Shown in pieces: positions 24,604-36,895 of a DNA stretch of 64,000 nt (position 1 is the stretch's first letter; each line of letters opens with the position of its first letter). Source of the stretch: Pseudoscleropodium purum (Eukaryota > Streptophyta > Bryopsida > Hypnales > Brachytheciaceae). Location: positions 18,941,410 through 19,005,409 of the forward strand of contig OZ017802.1 of the NCBI GenBank assembly GCA_963969395.1, given 5' to 3'. The notes below the pieces were generated by a model, which did not search any database, was not told the origin of the DNA, and saw only the letters and a list, made by a program, of their open reading frames with translations. Made by a program: the position numbers and the translations under genes.

Positions 24604-27600
24604 TCATTTTAGCTGCCGAGTGGTCACCATGCGTAGTAAATTCATGATGGTGTCGTCATTTCTTAAAATCTGCACACGTACAATAATGAAAGAGACATGG
24701 TTCAAAAGACACATTTACAAGCTCAAATTCTCAAAACTGAATGTCCAAGAGAAAAAGTCTGAATTTGCTGTGGACCCAATTCGGAATATGTCGCATGAGT
24801 ATAGAATAACAGACTCCATCAGGGTGGATTGCAAAGTTTCAGAGATCATACCTAAAGCCTCAAAATTAGTACTTGATAAAGTACTTGCCTGAGCTTTAGC
24901 TGAGGTTATCTTATGTTGACAATGGTGAACCTCCTCGTCCAGTTCAAGAATGCGGCCTGTCTCAGCTTGTAAAATCTCGTCCGTGATTCTGGCCCATTAC
25001 GGTTTACAATCTCAAAAGCTTAATGATGGTTATCTTGGGTGGTTAGTATCAGAATGAGAGAACCTGTGACGGTTTAGGCATGTCTCTTGTTTCAGCAGAT
25101 CTGAGTGGACTCGAGGGTTCCATTTAAAGTGAACAGGTTATCACAAGCTCCATCAGACAAAGAAGGCCTAGATGATGTGATAGAAAAATGCTGGACCATA
25201 CGATAATACCTCTTCTCTTCATCGAGACGAACGCTGTAAACGTCCCGCTCATTGATCCAAAATTGGTGCTCTTTGTTCATGGCTTCCTCATCCTCCTGCC
25301 CACCTGTCATAAACCCCTTTCTTCATCTTGCACCAGCCCTCTTGTGAAAACTTGAAAATTAATGATAAGAAATAACATATACGCTATGTTCTTAATTTGA
25401 ATTTGATTTCACACCTGGTCTTTCCAGTGTAAAACACAGAATCAGAGTAGGATGAGGATGTGGTAAGAGGGAAAACCTGGAGGTAGTCCATGGCCTTCCC
25501 CAAGGGATTTGTGGCCTGACAGAGAGACTGCACCATCACTCTTAGCTTCTGAACCTGGATAAATGAAGCAGAGAAGCATTATCCTTCCCTCATTTTGACT
25601 TCAAACAGAATCATATAGAAAACCACAATACCAACATGAAAACGTCCACCCATAATATGCGGCTCACTGGAGCATCATAGATAGATTTTGGAGGTACCTC
25701 CTCCCTGGTTTGGGCATCCTCTTCTGTTGTCTCGATGGCACCTAATAGTATGTCCTGCTCCTCAACTGAATCATTATCGGCCCTTCCAACCTGAATAACA
25801 GCAGATCGATACGTGAGAACTCGTTTACCCACTATCTTAAACAGAGCAGAATATAAATAGATAAGATTTGATTAATCTTTCGGAAGAGATGTGCGACTAA
25901 CCAGCCTCTCTACATCTTCACTTGGTCCTGGAGAACTTTGAGCGACTTTCCCAGATCCTAACGATGCAACCATGTTCTGACACCGCCACAAATTGGTTGT
26001 TGTAAGTTCATACAAAGACCACGAAACAGTAAATTTTCGTGTCATTTTAGAGGACGTCATGTTCGGACATTTTCCTCATGCATCTGTTTTACTAGAGGGT
26101 ATCAATGACATGTGATCCACTCTTCACGAGATATTTGCTGAAACATATAGGAATATGGTAGAACCTCTGAAGGTAAATGTTGTTGGGCCGGGATCAAGAC
26201 AGGCAGAGAATCGGATTTAACTTCTTCCAATTCTCGGTCAAGCAAAATACTCGGCCGTCTTATGCCGGAGATGTCCTTTTCAACCCCGCCCAGTCTGCAG
26301 TTGAAATCACATATAAGGTGGTGTATGTCAGGTGGCTCTCCCAACGGCTAAAAGTTTTTTGGTATAAAGACCTACTCACTCTAAATATTGTGCTCCGATC
26401 CGACTCTTTTCCAGGAAGGAATCCGTGCCTTCGCAACGTTTCTTCAGGAAATGGTAGGGGATGGCATACGCCCTTCCATTCCAAACCAATGAAAGGAATC
26501 TGACTTTAAAACTGACAAATGAAAAGCTTCCCTAGCCCTTAAACGACCGTTCTTCCTAGTCTGGAACTCACAGAGATGAGTGCATGTCTGGCTGAGCTGT
26601 CGCAGACTTCTTGGTAGGAGCCTGTCATGGAACACAATTCAAAAGCCAATCTTTCAGCCATCGAACTGTGGGAGTTTTAATTATTTTTAGCCCAAAAAAG
26701 TATGCACTAGAGGAGGCAAAACAAATCTAATTTGATATATTTCTCAGTTGTATTAAACACCTTCGCAGTGGTCACAACACTGTTGTGAATCTTGGGTGGC
26801 CCTTTACGTGCAGATTGAGGCCTAACTGCAATGGTTGGGAATCCACCCAGTGTGTCCAAGCGAGCAGTCCACGCATTGAAGTTTGCCCTCCCATCTCTTC
26901 CTGCGGAACCTTTAAAATTAACGACATTTCAAGCCAAGAATAATAATAAAGCTGAGTATGACTTCTACAAACTCTTAAACAAGTATACTCGATATTCTAA
27001 GTATATTAGATGTTCTAATGCAACTTTCACTTAAATGGCTTTGAAAAAACGCACCAAACTGAGGGGTCGGTTGGTTCGGACTGTGGGGTATTTAAGGTAA
27101 AGCCAAAATGGAAATACCTACGGTCATGGGTCGAGTAGCTGATGACAAAGTTTCAGTTCGAGCTATTGAAGGCGGCGCGTCCAACAAGTGCTGATGAGGT
27201 GTGTCGCAGTTCCTTTCGTTTGCATCTGAGCTCCAATGCAAAGCAAAATCATGCCTGGCTTATACTTCGCGAGAGAAACTTCGAGGGCAAGGATACGATC
27301 GTCCATATTTCCAGGTATTCATAATTCAACAGACCAAATCAATTACGGGAAGTGAATTACCAGAGAGGGATTGCACAAGTGGTGGCCAAGCTTCCTCAGT
27401 CGTAGTTACCGTAATCAACGGCTCGACGGCTTCCTCTTCAACGAGCTTCTCGTCGGCCCTTCTACTCACACCCGTTGGTGTCACAGCCCCACTTGAGATA
27501 CTCGTCGAGGGCTGCTGAGGGGAGGGTATGGATGACGTATTTCCCACATGATGAGGCTTTGGGGACTTTCTATCCATCTCGTTCTTCCCCGTCTTCATCC

Positions 27601-29382
27601 CGCACATCAACCACAATCAGAGAGCATTTAGTACATTCGATGTGTCCAGATAATGGATATTTGCATCAATGAGGTACTAAGGACTTCGAATGAGGCAAGA
27701 GCAGAATCTGCACTTTCGTACCTTCAAGTCCAGGTTCTCGTTTGCTGAAGCTGGATGTTGAAAGGCGATGCCCAACAGGCTAGCCGCTATGGTTTCCTCT
27801 GCATTACGATGTGCACTTGCTCCACCACCTTCCTTCATGCTAGGCAGCACGCATCCTGTTTTCATACCCATACACGGGAAATGAGAATCAAACTCTTGTT
27901 GTGGATTCTGCTCGCCTTGAGAGGTGAGCCATTTCAACCGATAATGAGGCCCAGAATCACGTCCCCAACAATTGTCAAATTAGCCCTTCGATTTTCCAAA
28001 CAGTTATACTGAACATTTCAGATCTAAATCACATGGTAGGATGGCTTTTGACGAAATCTGTGGATGGGATGATGGCAAGACCTGACAAAAGAAAGTACCG
28101 GTGAGCCCAATCCATTGTGCCTTGCTCGAGAGAGGGCATCTTCTCTCCTAATAACACCCTACTCACGGCTCGTTGTCGGACTGGACTATCTACTGTTGTC
28201 GCTGCTGCCAGCATCTGCAAAAGGCTCTGATGAGTTGTGTCATGCAAATGCATCAAGGATGAAATAGTAGTTAATGATAGCCAAAAGACAACATCTAAGC
28301 ACAACTTGTCCCGCTGCAATAAATATGGAAACTACGAAATAGAGACGAATGCCCAGCGCCTTACCTGAAGGAAAATGTTCGTTTGCTCTGGCTCCATTCC
28401 TGAAACTATCTGAAAAGCACAATAACCAGGATAAATGGGAAGACAGACAATATCAATGACACTGAATACCACGCTATTCTCGGTGAGAAAGAAACGCACC
28501 TTTAGCGGCCGAGCAGGAACATGAGCATTCAGGGTGATGCCAACGCAGTTGATGATCTTGACCAAGTATGCAACTTTGCTGTCTTTATCCTACAACATCA
28601 GGTAGAAATCTCTTCAGAAAAAAATTGAGCATTAGAAATGCATGACAGTGAGGCAGCACTGACTGCGTGGTTGATTTCGACTTTGCAGATCAAAGATGCT
28701 CCAGGGCGGGCGCTCTATAGAACAAGCTGTTACACACAAATGCCTGTCGAGCTCTGTATGGGCTGCCCTCAATAGCTACCATTCTCTACGTGTCCCTACT
28801 CGATCAATGAGATCGAATTTCTTGAGACAATACTCTAACTGATACTCCGAATGCAAATCAATGAATTGCAGATTGCGGAGAGAAACATTGCCTATTGCTT
28901 TTTGCTGATACCTTTATGTTTGATGATATCTGCTCTTCTGGACTAAATAGGCCTCCTGCAAATCCAGTTTGGCGGCAAACCTGCGTCCACATATCACTCT
29001 TGCATTCAAAAGCTGTTACAGTTAAGAGAAGTGCATACAGACAGTTCCCGAGAAATTGCTCTCTTAGCCTCCAAGCAACTCTAACCTTTCATAGAGCAAC
29101 TCTAACCTCCCTCGTTCTTCGTTCCAAGGCTTCAAGCATTTAGCATCACAAATTAGCTCTAATTGACAGAGCTCCCTCGAACAACGTGTTCATCAGGTGA
29201 TTGATCGTTTTTCAACATGAGCGAGAGTATGTTACCTCGGTGACTATGTCATGGAGGAAGCGAAAGGGAGGTTTCTTCAGGAGAGCTTCGGTAAGGCGTG
29301 GCCTCCTTACTAACGGAGTGTCTCCTTGCAATACCTTCTGCGTGGCTTCCCAGTACTCCAAAGCAGGCTGTCCTTGATACAT
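24604..29382 (-). CDS. IFT54: Intraflagellar transport protein IFT54 (TRAF3IP1/MIP-T3 family)
   Basis: IFT54 is an IFT-B subunit that binds tubulin/microtubules and is needed to build cilia; in plants this means sperm flagella. Seventeen exons, in transcript order: 29382-29236, 28980-28912, 28589-28500, 28409-28365, 28214-28099, 27839-27722, 27592-27361, 27225-27118, 26825-26761, 26621-26572, 26294-26165, 25976-25902, 25790-25698, 25554-25477, 25295-25210, 24988-24889, 24669-24604. Phases agree throughout, giving 555 residues. The N-terminal calponin-homology-like domain (1 to about 150) shows [40 protein letters not shown] and [11 protein letters not shown]. The middle is low-complexity, with [12 protein letters not shown]. 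The C-terminal coiled coil shows [13 protein letters not shown], then EHQFWINER, and ends [15 protein letters not shown]. The exon 7 acceptor and exon 11 donor (GTTCTA) are the weakest calls. The last intron begins GC. Confidence 0.93.
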
Positions 29383-29517
29383 TTTTGCCATTCAGATCTT
29401 CCTTCAAATTCTTCTTGAGCGTCAGTAAAAACGCATTGACAGAAGCCAGTGGCTCTAATTCTGCTGCGAATAATACATTTTTCCGTAAGTAATTGCACAC
29501 CTAGTATCCCAAGAGCA

Positions 29518-30390
29518 GGCAATTTTGAAATTTGATGTCCAATTTGATGTCCAACAAAACATCCTCGAACTCTTAAACACTTTCGATGCTCATCGGCAGT
29601 AGTAACAGACACGGTAGACCGAGAAGCGGATGCGAAATTCGTCCACAAGTTTCTTCGTTACACACGAAACCTTCCCCTTTCCCTCCTTAAGCGATGCTTT
29701 CAGCATTGGTTCCAGTTGCTGCAAAAACCAGTATCGCAAGAAGAGGCAATTTCAAGTCGAATGATACTCTTCAAAAATAGCCTGGATTTCTCATACTCTT
29801 TCCACAGCTCATGGGGAGCAACTGAAAGACACCGATGACTGAAGAGCGGCCACGAAATTTGTTCACAAGTTTCTTCGGTTTACCCGAATTAACTCTCCTC
29901 TGTCTCTCCATAGGAAAGACACAAGCGCTGCTTCGGCAGCATCATTTATCACTAGACTAGGCAATTTCGAAGTTATGCCGATTTAACACTCCAAATACAG
30001 TGTCGATTACTTAATCTCTTTCAATAGCTCGTCAGAAGCAACACTCAAGGTTCGGATGCTAAATTCGCCCACAAAATTCTTCGAAATCACACATTTTCCC
30101 CGTCCTTAGGAACAGAAGCGTGAAGCGACAGCTGCGGCAGGATCTAGTACCGCAAGGGTAAGCCATTTTGAAATTTCATGTCCAATAATACTCTCCAAAA
30201 GCGGTCTCGATTTCTTGAACCATTCTATAGCTCATCGGGAGCAGCACATTTGGTAGCAGAAGCGAAGTTCTACGAAACAACTCTCCTCTTTCCTTCCTTT
30301 GGAAAGACAGAAGCTCTCCTTCCGGCAATGGCGGCCGTTGCGGCAGGACGACAAGCCCTTCTTACAGAGAATAAGGCCCTCGCTGTGTGA
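29518..30390. repeat. Degenerate tandem repeats, period about 200-228 bases
   Basis: Four units start near 29518, 29746, 29961 and 30163, each opening GC(A/C)ATTT. Each continues with a CTC-ATAGCTCATCGG-AGCA type block, then GAAATTCGTCCACAAG or a variant and TTTCTTCG. Divergence is high but the order is kept. The array fills the gap between the IFT54 start and the VDAC promoter. Confidence 0.65.
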
Positions 30391-30665
30391 ACCGATCGGA
30401 AGTTCGAGTAACCTTCACTCACCGCCCGCCGTTACAAAAGACTGCACTATTTTTAGTATTTGGCAGCTGGGACCACGGACCAACACCGTTTGCCGTTGCT
30501 GTTGCAGTTGTGCTCCATGCACCAAGGCAGACAATCTACCAAACCAAAGATTCCAGATCTTGGAACGAGAATCTAAAATGTCGCTATGGCTAGTTTATTG
30601 TGGACCAGCAAAGGGAACATAGGATGACCAGAGAACATGGGATGAATGAGCAACGGGTGCGGCGC

Positions 30666-30732
30666 GGGCCCAGCCCGTGAAACCAAGGGCGGAAAGCCCT
30701 CCAACGCAACTTCCAGCCACACCGAACCCTAA
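30666..30732 (+). promoter_or_regulatory. VDAC promoter elements: GGGCCCA and telo-box
   Basis: GGGCCCA at 30666-30672 (site II-like) and AACCCTAA at 30725-30732 lie just upstream of the inferred VDAC first exon. This pairing is known from plant promoters of mitochondrial and ribosomal protein genes. No TATA box was seen. Confidence 0.5.
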
Positions 30733-30838
30733 CATCCGACACTACCCGTCGTTGCCCTTCCTATTTGGTTGCCTCGCCTCGTCCGAGCGCACTACTCTTT
30801 CCAACGCTGATTGCCGTGCTGATTGCGTGCTCCCGCAG

Positions 30839-31674
30839 GTGAGTCCTCCATAACAAGTGCCGTCGCCTTTTCGCTGTCTTTCCGCCGTTCTTCTCTTATG
30901 CGTCTCTGCGGCTGTAGCGGATACATGCAGGTCTCGCGTATGTGTTTACATTTTCTTCGGCCGCCTTGGGGCTTGCGTCTTCTTCTCTTTGCTTGTTTCT
31001 TCTCTTCTTTTTCTTCTTCCGTTTTCCTAGGTTTTTTCGATCCGTTTTGTGCTGACGTGATCGTTCTCTATAGTCGCGGTTTTTTCTTTGCTTTTTTGCA
31101 GTACGAGTTGCTATGGCCTGGTCGATTGTGCACGAGGTCGGGATATTTTTGCACTGGCTCGTCTTTTTTGTTTGTCCTATTTGTGTATATCATCTCATGG
31201 TTGTGGTTCTTGTGTGATCTTGATCGATTTGAAGTAAAAACTACGTATCTTTAGTGGGGGTTACGAGAGTAGCGGGGTTCTGTACCTTTTATTAGTGGAG
31301 TTGTTGATCAGTGCGGCATGTGTGTATAGGAGATTATCTCGAGTTTTCTTTGACACATTAGGTAGGGTAGTAGTTGTCATGCCGCTACTCCCGAGCGATC
31401 TATTTGCATCATCAAGTGGTGGTCATCAGCATGGCTGGCACTCGATGTTGCACTGCAGTTGTTTCCTATTGCGGATCGCATCCGTTTACTTTGAAATGAT
31501 GCGCATGACTGCTGGTAATCTCAGAGGAAAATGAACGACTCTGATGGCATGATTAAGATTTCCAAATATGTCAAGGTCATCAGAAAAGACCTGAATCCCA
31601 CATCCGAGTTCGATTTTTCCGAGATTTCATACGTTTGTACTTGCTTATTCACATTTTTATGTCTTCCTCTACAG
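30839..31674 (+). other. Intron in the VDAC 5' leader
   Basis: Donor TCCCGCAG/GTGAGT and acceptor CTCTACAG/TGAAAG bracket 836 T-rich bases with no sustained reading frame. The acceptor lies 59 bases before the VDAC ATG. Long leader introns are typical of highly expressed plant genes. Confidence 0.75.
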
Positions 31675-31733
31675 TGAAAGGTTAGCCGATTTGCTTTCTT
31701 CCTCGGCTCAAGAGGTTGATAAAGCAAGTCACC

Positions 31734-33623
31734 ATGGGCAAGGGACCAGGAATGTACTCCGACATTGGCAAGAAGACCAAAGGTACGATATGCTGGGATT
31801 CTCGGATTATTGTTTCACCTTGTTTGCCTACTCCTTTTTGCTTCCTCTTGCTTCTTGGTTACGTCGTCCTCATATTACTTGGTACATTACACATTGCCTC
31901 ACTAGCGATATCAATATTTTATTAGGTGCGTCTGTTTTATATAGCATCAGTGGCATCGAAAGAAAATTCTTCAGTCATTTATTCAGGATTCCTTGTAGAT
32001 TTAGTTTAATCGTGCAAATATCGTATGGTCAGTAATGAGCATTTCAGCTGTTTTGATCAGTTCATCTCCTCTAATGTTTTCAACCGAGTAGTTACGCCCT
32101 GCCATTTAGCTCTCTCTTATTCCGTTTTATTATATACTAGGTGTTTCTTTGTTAACAGAGTTCCCTTTGTAGTCAGGTTTTACACACTGAGAATTGTATG
32201 GGGTTTGAATCCTGATTCTCCGAGTTTCTTATTATCTTATTTTCTGTACAGATCTTCTTAACAAGGACTACACCTATGACCAGAAATTTGTGATCACCAC
32301 AAACACTCAGTCAGGATTGGTAAGCCATTTTTGGTCACACTGCTCAGTTGAGGGCATCATTTGATCTTTATCGTTTGTAATTGGTAGCTCCGTCGTTAAT
32401 GACCTTCAAATTTCGCAGTAGGTGCTTCGAAAGTAAGGGTGGGCAAAGATGGATTTCTCATATTTCTTGCTCATCCGCATTTATTTCCGATTTTCATGAA
32501 ATTTTTGTTAGTGAGAAATTATTCAACACTTCTGCAGGCTTTCACCTCCACTGGTTTGAAAAGAGGGGAGGGATTCTCTGGTGATGTCAATACATCTTTC
32601 GTAAACAAGAACATCACGGCCGATGTGAAAGTTGACACCAAGTCAAACGTAAGTCTCAAACCACTTGACTTGACAGGAAACACCCTTCTTACACTCTTTT
32701 ATGGAGGCTAATGCTCTTGATCTCTGTTTTGGAAGTACCTGTCACTAACGTTCTCTCAAACGATTTTTACAGATCTTTGCTACCGTCACCGTCGACGAAT
32801 TCGCACCAGGAGCCAAGAGTGTGTTTACCTTCACAATTCCCGATCACAAGTCTGGCAAGGTAATTCGAAACTAGTGCTTGCTGACAGTGATCATTGGAAA
32901 CAAAATTTCTCCTCGAAGGCTTAGAACAGCTGTATAAGCGTGCTGCTGTAACCTTTGGATAATGTGTGTGCAGCTTGAGCTTTTGTACAAGCAAGACTTC
33001 TGCGGAATTAGTGGCAGTATCGGTTTGACGCCCACACCTATTGTGGAGGCTACAGGAGCTCTCGGAAGCGAGGGATTTTCTGTTGGTGGCGAGCTTGCTT
33101 TTGACACTGCATCGGGATCTCTTATTAAATACAACGCTGGTCTTGGATTCGTGAAGCCCGATTTCAATGCCTCCTTGATCTTGTACGGTATCTTACTTCA
33201 TGAATAATGATTTGTAGCATGTTTGACCTTTGGTTTTATATATTTCGCCATCTGTGGCATGGATTATTCTGCGTCCCAACTCCTCCCTTGACGGTTGGTG
33301 CTCTCGGACAATGCAGGGCTGAGAAAGGTGACCTTCTCAAGGCTTCATACCTGCACACTGTGAGCCCTGTATCCAGGACAACTGTGGCTGCCGAGATTGC
33401 ACACAGGTTTTCAAAGAATGAGAACACTTTCACCGTTGGAGGCCTTTACGAGTTGGACGCTTTGACCACAGTGAAGGCACGGTTGAACAACCATGGAAAG
33501 TTAGCATCTCTTCTTCAGCATGAGTGGAGGCCCAAGTCTCTGATTACCTTCTCCGGGGAAGTGGACACCAAGTCTTTGGATAAGACAGCGAAGATTGGTT
33601 TGGCGTTGGCTCTGAAGCCTTGA
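31734..33623 (+). CDS. VDAC: Voltage-dependent anion channel (mitochondrial outer membrane porin)
   Basis: The product forms the beta-barrel channel that passes ATP, ADP and other metabolites across the mitochondrial outer membrane. Six coding exons: 31734-31782, 32252-32319, 32538-32648, 32773-32859, 32974-33182, 33317-33623. All phases match and the product is 276 residues, the standard VDAC length. It starts MGKGPGMYSDIGKKTKDLLN (amphipathic N-terminal helix), followed by YDQKFVITTNTQSG, FTSTGLKRGEGF with the GLK signature, and YKQDFCGISGSIG. It ends with strands WRPKSLITFSGEV and KIGLALALKP. The exon 5 donor is GTACGG after TTGATCTT. The more obvious GTATCT five bases on would break the SLILAEKGD frame. 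ATG context is CACCATGG. Confidence 0.97.
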
Positions 33624-35000
33624 GAGCAATTTATGATTCTCATACTGTCAGATCCCCTGGGTGTTGTAGGGGTATTGATATGCTGCGTTGTGATTTTTGC
33701 CTTGGAAATTGTGAGTGCAATCCCTGCGTCCATTATTCTCTCGCAGGAGTAGCAAGGTCTCACCTAGAAGAGAATAAGCATTTCTGATATGCTGCACAAT
33801 TTTAATGGAAGGAAAGGTTTCACGTCTTTTCTGGAAAGAGTTTATAAACAGCTTCCCTCAGAGACGTTCACACGCTAGTTCTGGAATCTACTTTGAAAGT
33901 TCCATCCTCTTGAGCCGTTTGGTTTAGATTTTTACTAATCCTTGGGTCTGTTCTTGGCTCTCCTGTCCCTTCCTCCCAATGACAATGTCTCTGAGCCTTT
34001 TACATCCCAGTCTCAAGTTTCTTACCTTACAAGAATTTCAGTGCAACCATTTTCTTGTCAAGTCATATGTCCTCGGTTAGCCAGTTTTGGCAGGAAGGGT
34101 CACTCAGAAGTCATGTAGAGTAGCGCAAATTGCAGGTGATCGAGCATAGCACATCATCCTGTTTGGGATGTCTGGTAGTTCCTCGTTCTCAATCATTTTA
34201 GACATTTTGTAAGCGAATAAATCTTCACATTTTGAATTTCACATTCTAATATGCATGGTAACCCAAATCCATGAATTAACTCAGCTTATTTTATTTAAAC
34301 TACGAAATGAAGCCGTGCACGTTAAGTTTTTACTCCGTTTCATTAGTTCCAAGAGTTGTAAACTAGCTCCATGTCTTACAATGCACTGTGAGAGAATAGA
34401 GAGAATTTGTTAAGACGTGAAAACTCCGGATTATGTGGTTTAGGACATATTCTATAAACCATTTGATTTGTAGTCCGATTACGGATTACAATTTTATGGA
34501 ATTGACAACAATGCATGGCTTGCTCCCTTGTTATATTTTTATTATTTTTAGAGCAAGTAGAAAAATAAGACATGGTAGTATGCAATCATTTTTTTCAATT
34601 TAGTATATTTCTTTTATACAAATCTAGCATTCAAAGAATGCGAATGTAGCATAGGCTGATAAGTTAAAGAGGATGGTATGTAGTTTTGGATGAGATCAAG
34701 CATATGTAGTTGCAAAATGGGAATATATTAAGACAAGAAGTTTTCATCCACAAATGAAGTGCTTATAACGGAAGAAGTGAAAATTCTATGCATGCTTCAA
34801 AAATTGTTCCTATAATTAGACAACAAAAGTATGACTATAAGTTATGAATTGGTGCCAATTTGGAATTATTGATGTATAGTAAAGTCTATTTGATTTACAA
34901 ATTGCCAATATTAGGCATTTAATTTTTTTGGTATAATGTGTAGTATAATTGGCATATAATTGGCATAGGTTTTTTATAAACATGTTTTGGATTTAGTTTT
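33624..35000. other. VDAC 3' region and AT-rich spacer
   Basis: Several hundred bases after the stop are probably 3' untranslated sequence, with AATAAA-like AGCGAATAAATC near 34213. The rest is AT-rich with no supportable gene. Confidence 0.4.
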
Positions 35001-35017
35001 TTATGCAATCCCGATCA

Positions 35018-35594
35018 AGCATACCAAATTTCTATTTCAAAAAAACAAATTTTTATTTTTGGTGAATTTTTTAAGTCAATTTTCATGGTTTTACATAATA
35101 TTTTATTAAAAACAATTGGAGGTGTATTCTTTTAATTCGATTGCACAGATATGTAGAGAACATCTATACACACATCTTTCATATTAAAAAACACCCTATT
35201 AAGTAACCAAAATATGAACAAGGAAGAATTAAATGAGAATAAGAAAAAATTTTCTATTTGACCTTTATATTGTAACTAATTTTGTACATTTCAACATGAT
35301 GTTATAATTGCTTTGATAAAACCTTATTAAAATATAACGATATGTATTTCAAAAATTTTAGTCATATAATGCCTTACATTTAATTCTTCTTTGCTCATAT
35401 TTTGGTTACTTAATGGGGTGTTTTTAAATATAAAAGATATACATATAGATGTTCCCTACATATTTGTGCAATCAAATTAAAAAAATTTGTCACCAATTGT
35501 TTTCAATAAAATACTATGTATTACCATAAAATTGACTTTAAAAATTCACCAAAAATAAAATTTTGCTTTTCTGAAACAAAAATTAGGTATGCTT
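35018..35594. repeat. Long inverted repeat (foldback), arms about 217 bases
   Basis: The left arm 35018-35235 is complementary to the right arm 35378-35594. Examples: GCATACCAAATTTCT pairs with ATTAGGTATGC, GGTGAATTTTTTAAGTCAATTTT with AAAATTGACTTTAAAAATTCACC, and AGTAACCAAAATATGA with TCATATTTTGGTTACT. The spacer is about 142 bases. Weaker pairing may extend outward. There are no open frames. It could be a foldback transposon or small-RNA source. Confidence 0.75.
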
Positions 35595-36895
35595 AATTGG
35601 AATTGCATAAGAATTGGGTGTTAGTTATATAGGACAAAAAATTCCAATTTTTTTATATACTTTAAAATTAAAATTAGAATGCCTAAAATCAACTTTTAGC
35701 TCCTTGCTCTAAATCTGCTTTTTATCAATAAAAATGATCATTTTCAAATTTGACTCAACGAATGAATTGAAAGTGATCAATTCTAATTTTTACTCTAATT
35801 CAAAATTCCTAAAATTAAATATTTTTGTTGCATTTCGAATTTGGGACCAATTACCATGATATACTAATTCCTATTTATAAAATGGCATAGATTTTTTGTT
35901 TGCACCAAGATATTATTAACTATTCTAAACAATTACTGTAGCACTTTGCAAAGTTTCAATTTGTATTGGAAGGTACTTATATGTTGAAATTGAAAAAGCT
36001 CTTGAAACCACTTCCTTATCTTTTCCTACCTGCATGCTCAAAATTTGACAACCACATAAGTTATAAGTAATTGTACATTAAAGAGCATAGGTCTAAGAAG
36101 GTCAAACTATGTCATTCAAAGCAAATACCATCTAACAAACAACCATCCAAGATTGTTCAAAGGAGTTCATCATTAAAAAAAAATAGTATATAAAAAATCA
36201 AAATGATCAATCAATGGAGACACCTTGCACCAACCAATAGTAACACTTAACAAATGCCTAACACTAATGGCATCCAAGGTAGATACTAAAAGGGAAGATA
36301 GCAAACTATCAACCCAAAAAGACACTCAACTAACAAAGTTGACTAATAGGAACTTTAGTAGACAATGGACAACTAATTATCCTAGGTTAAAATGACAAAT
36401 TTCAATAACTAAAACCATACAAGGTATCAAACCCATCCATCTATTCAATCTAGGAATTGGAATCAATCACTTCAAGTGACATAACAAAATGTATTAATAG
36501 AAAAAAATCAATATCTCTAATTTGAATGATAGAATTGTGTTTTGTAAGTTATTATAATTGATTGTTAGTGTCAAAACAAAACTTCCTATTTTTAGATTGG
36601 GCACTTACGAAGTTGTGCACCATATTCAAGAAATTCAAGAGACTACACGCCCAAAATTACATGCACACCTTGTGTCCCACATGTCCCATGGAGTACGATA
36701 TATAGTACCTACCATGTACGAATAGTCATGTACTGATATGGATATATTGTATACTATGACCATACGAAAATGAATACGAGGTCAGTATGCCTTATTATCC
36801 CTTAGCTTTTGGATCTGTTCCATAATGTATAAGTTTATAATTTGTAATTCAACTTTCACGTGCAGCTGAGGTTAAGATCCGGTAAGTATTTTTGT

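Noticed and set aside
29310..29648. 112-codon minus-strand frame over IFT54 exon 1
   Set aside because: It is out of register with the [11 protein letters not shown] reading that defines the IFT54 N terminus.
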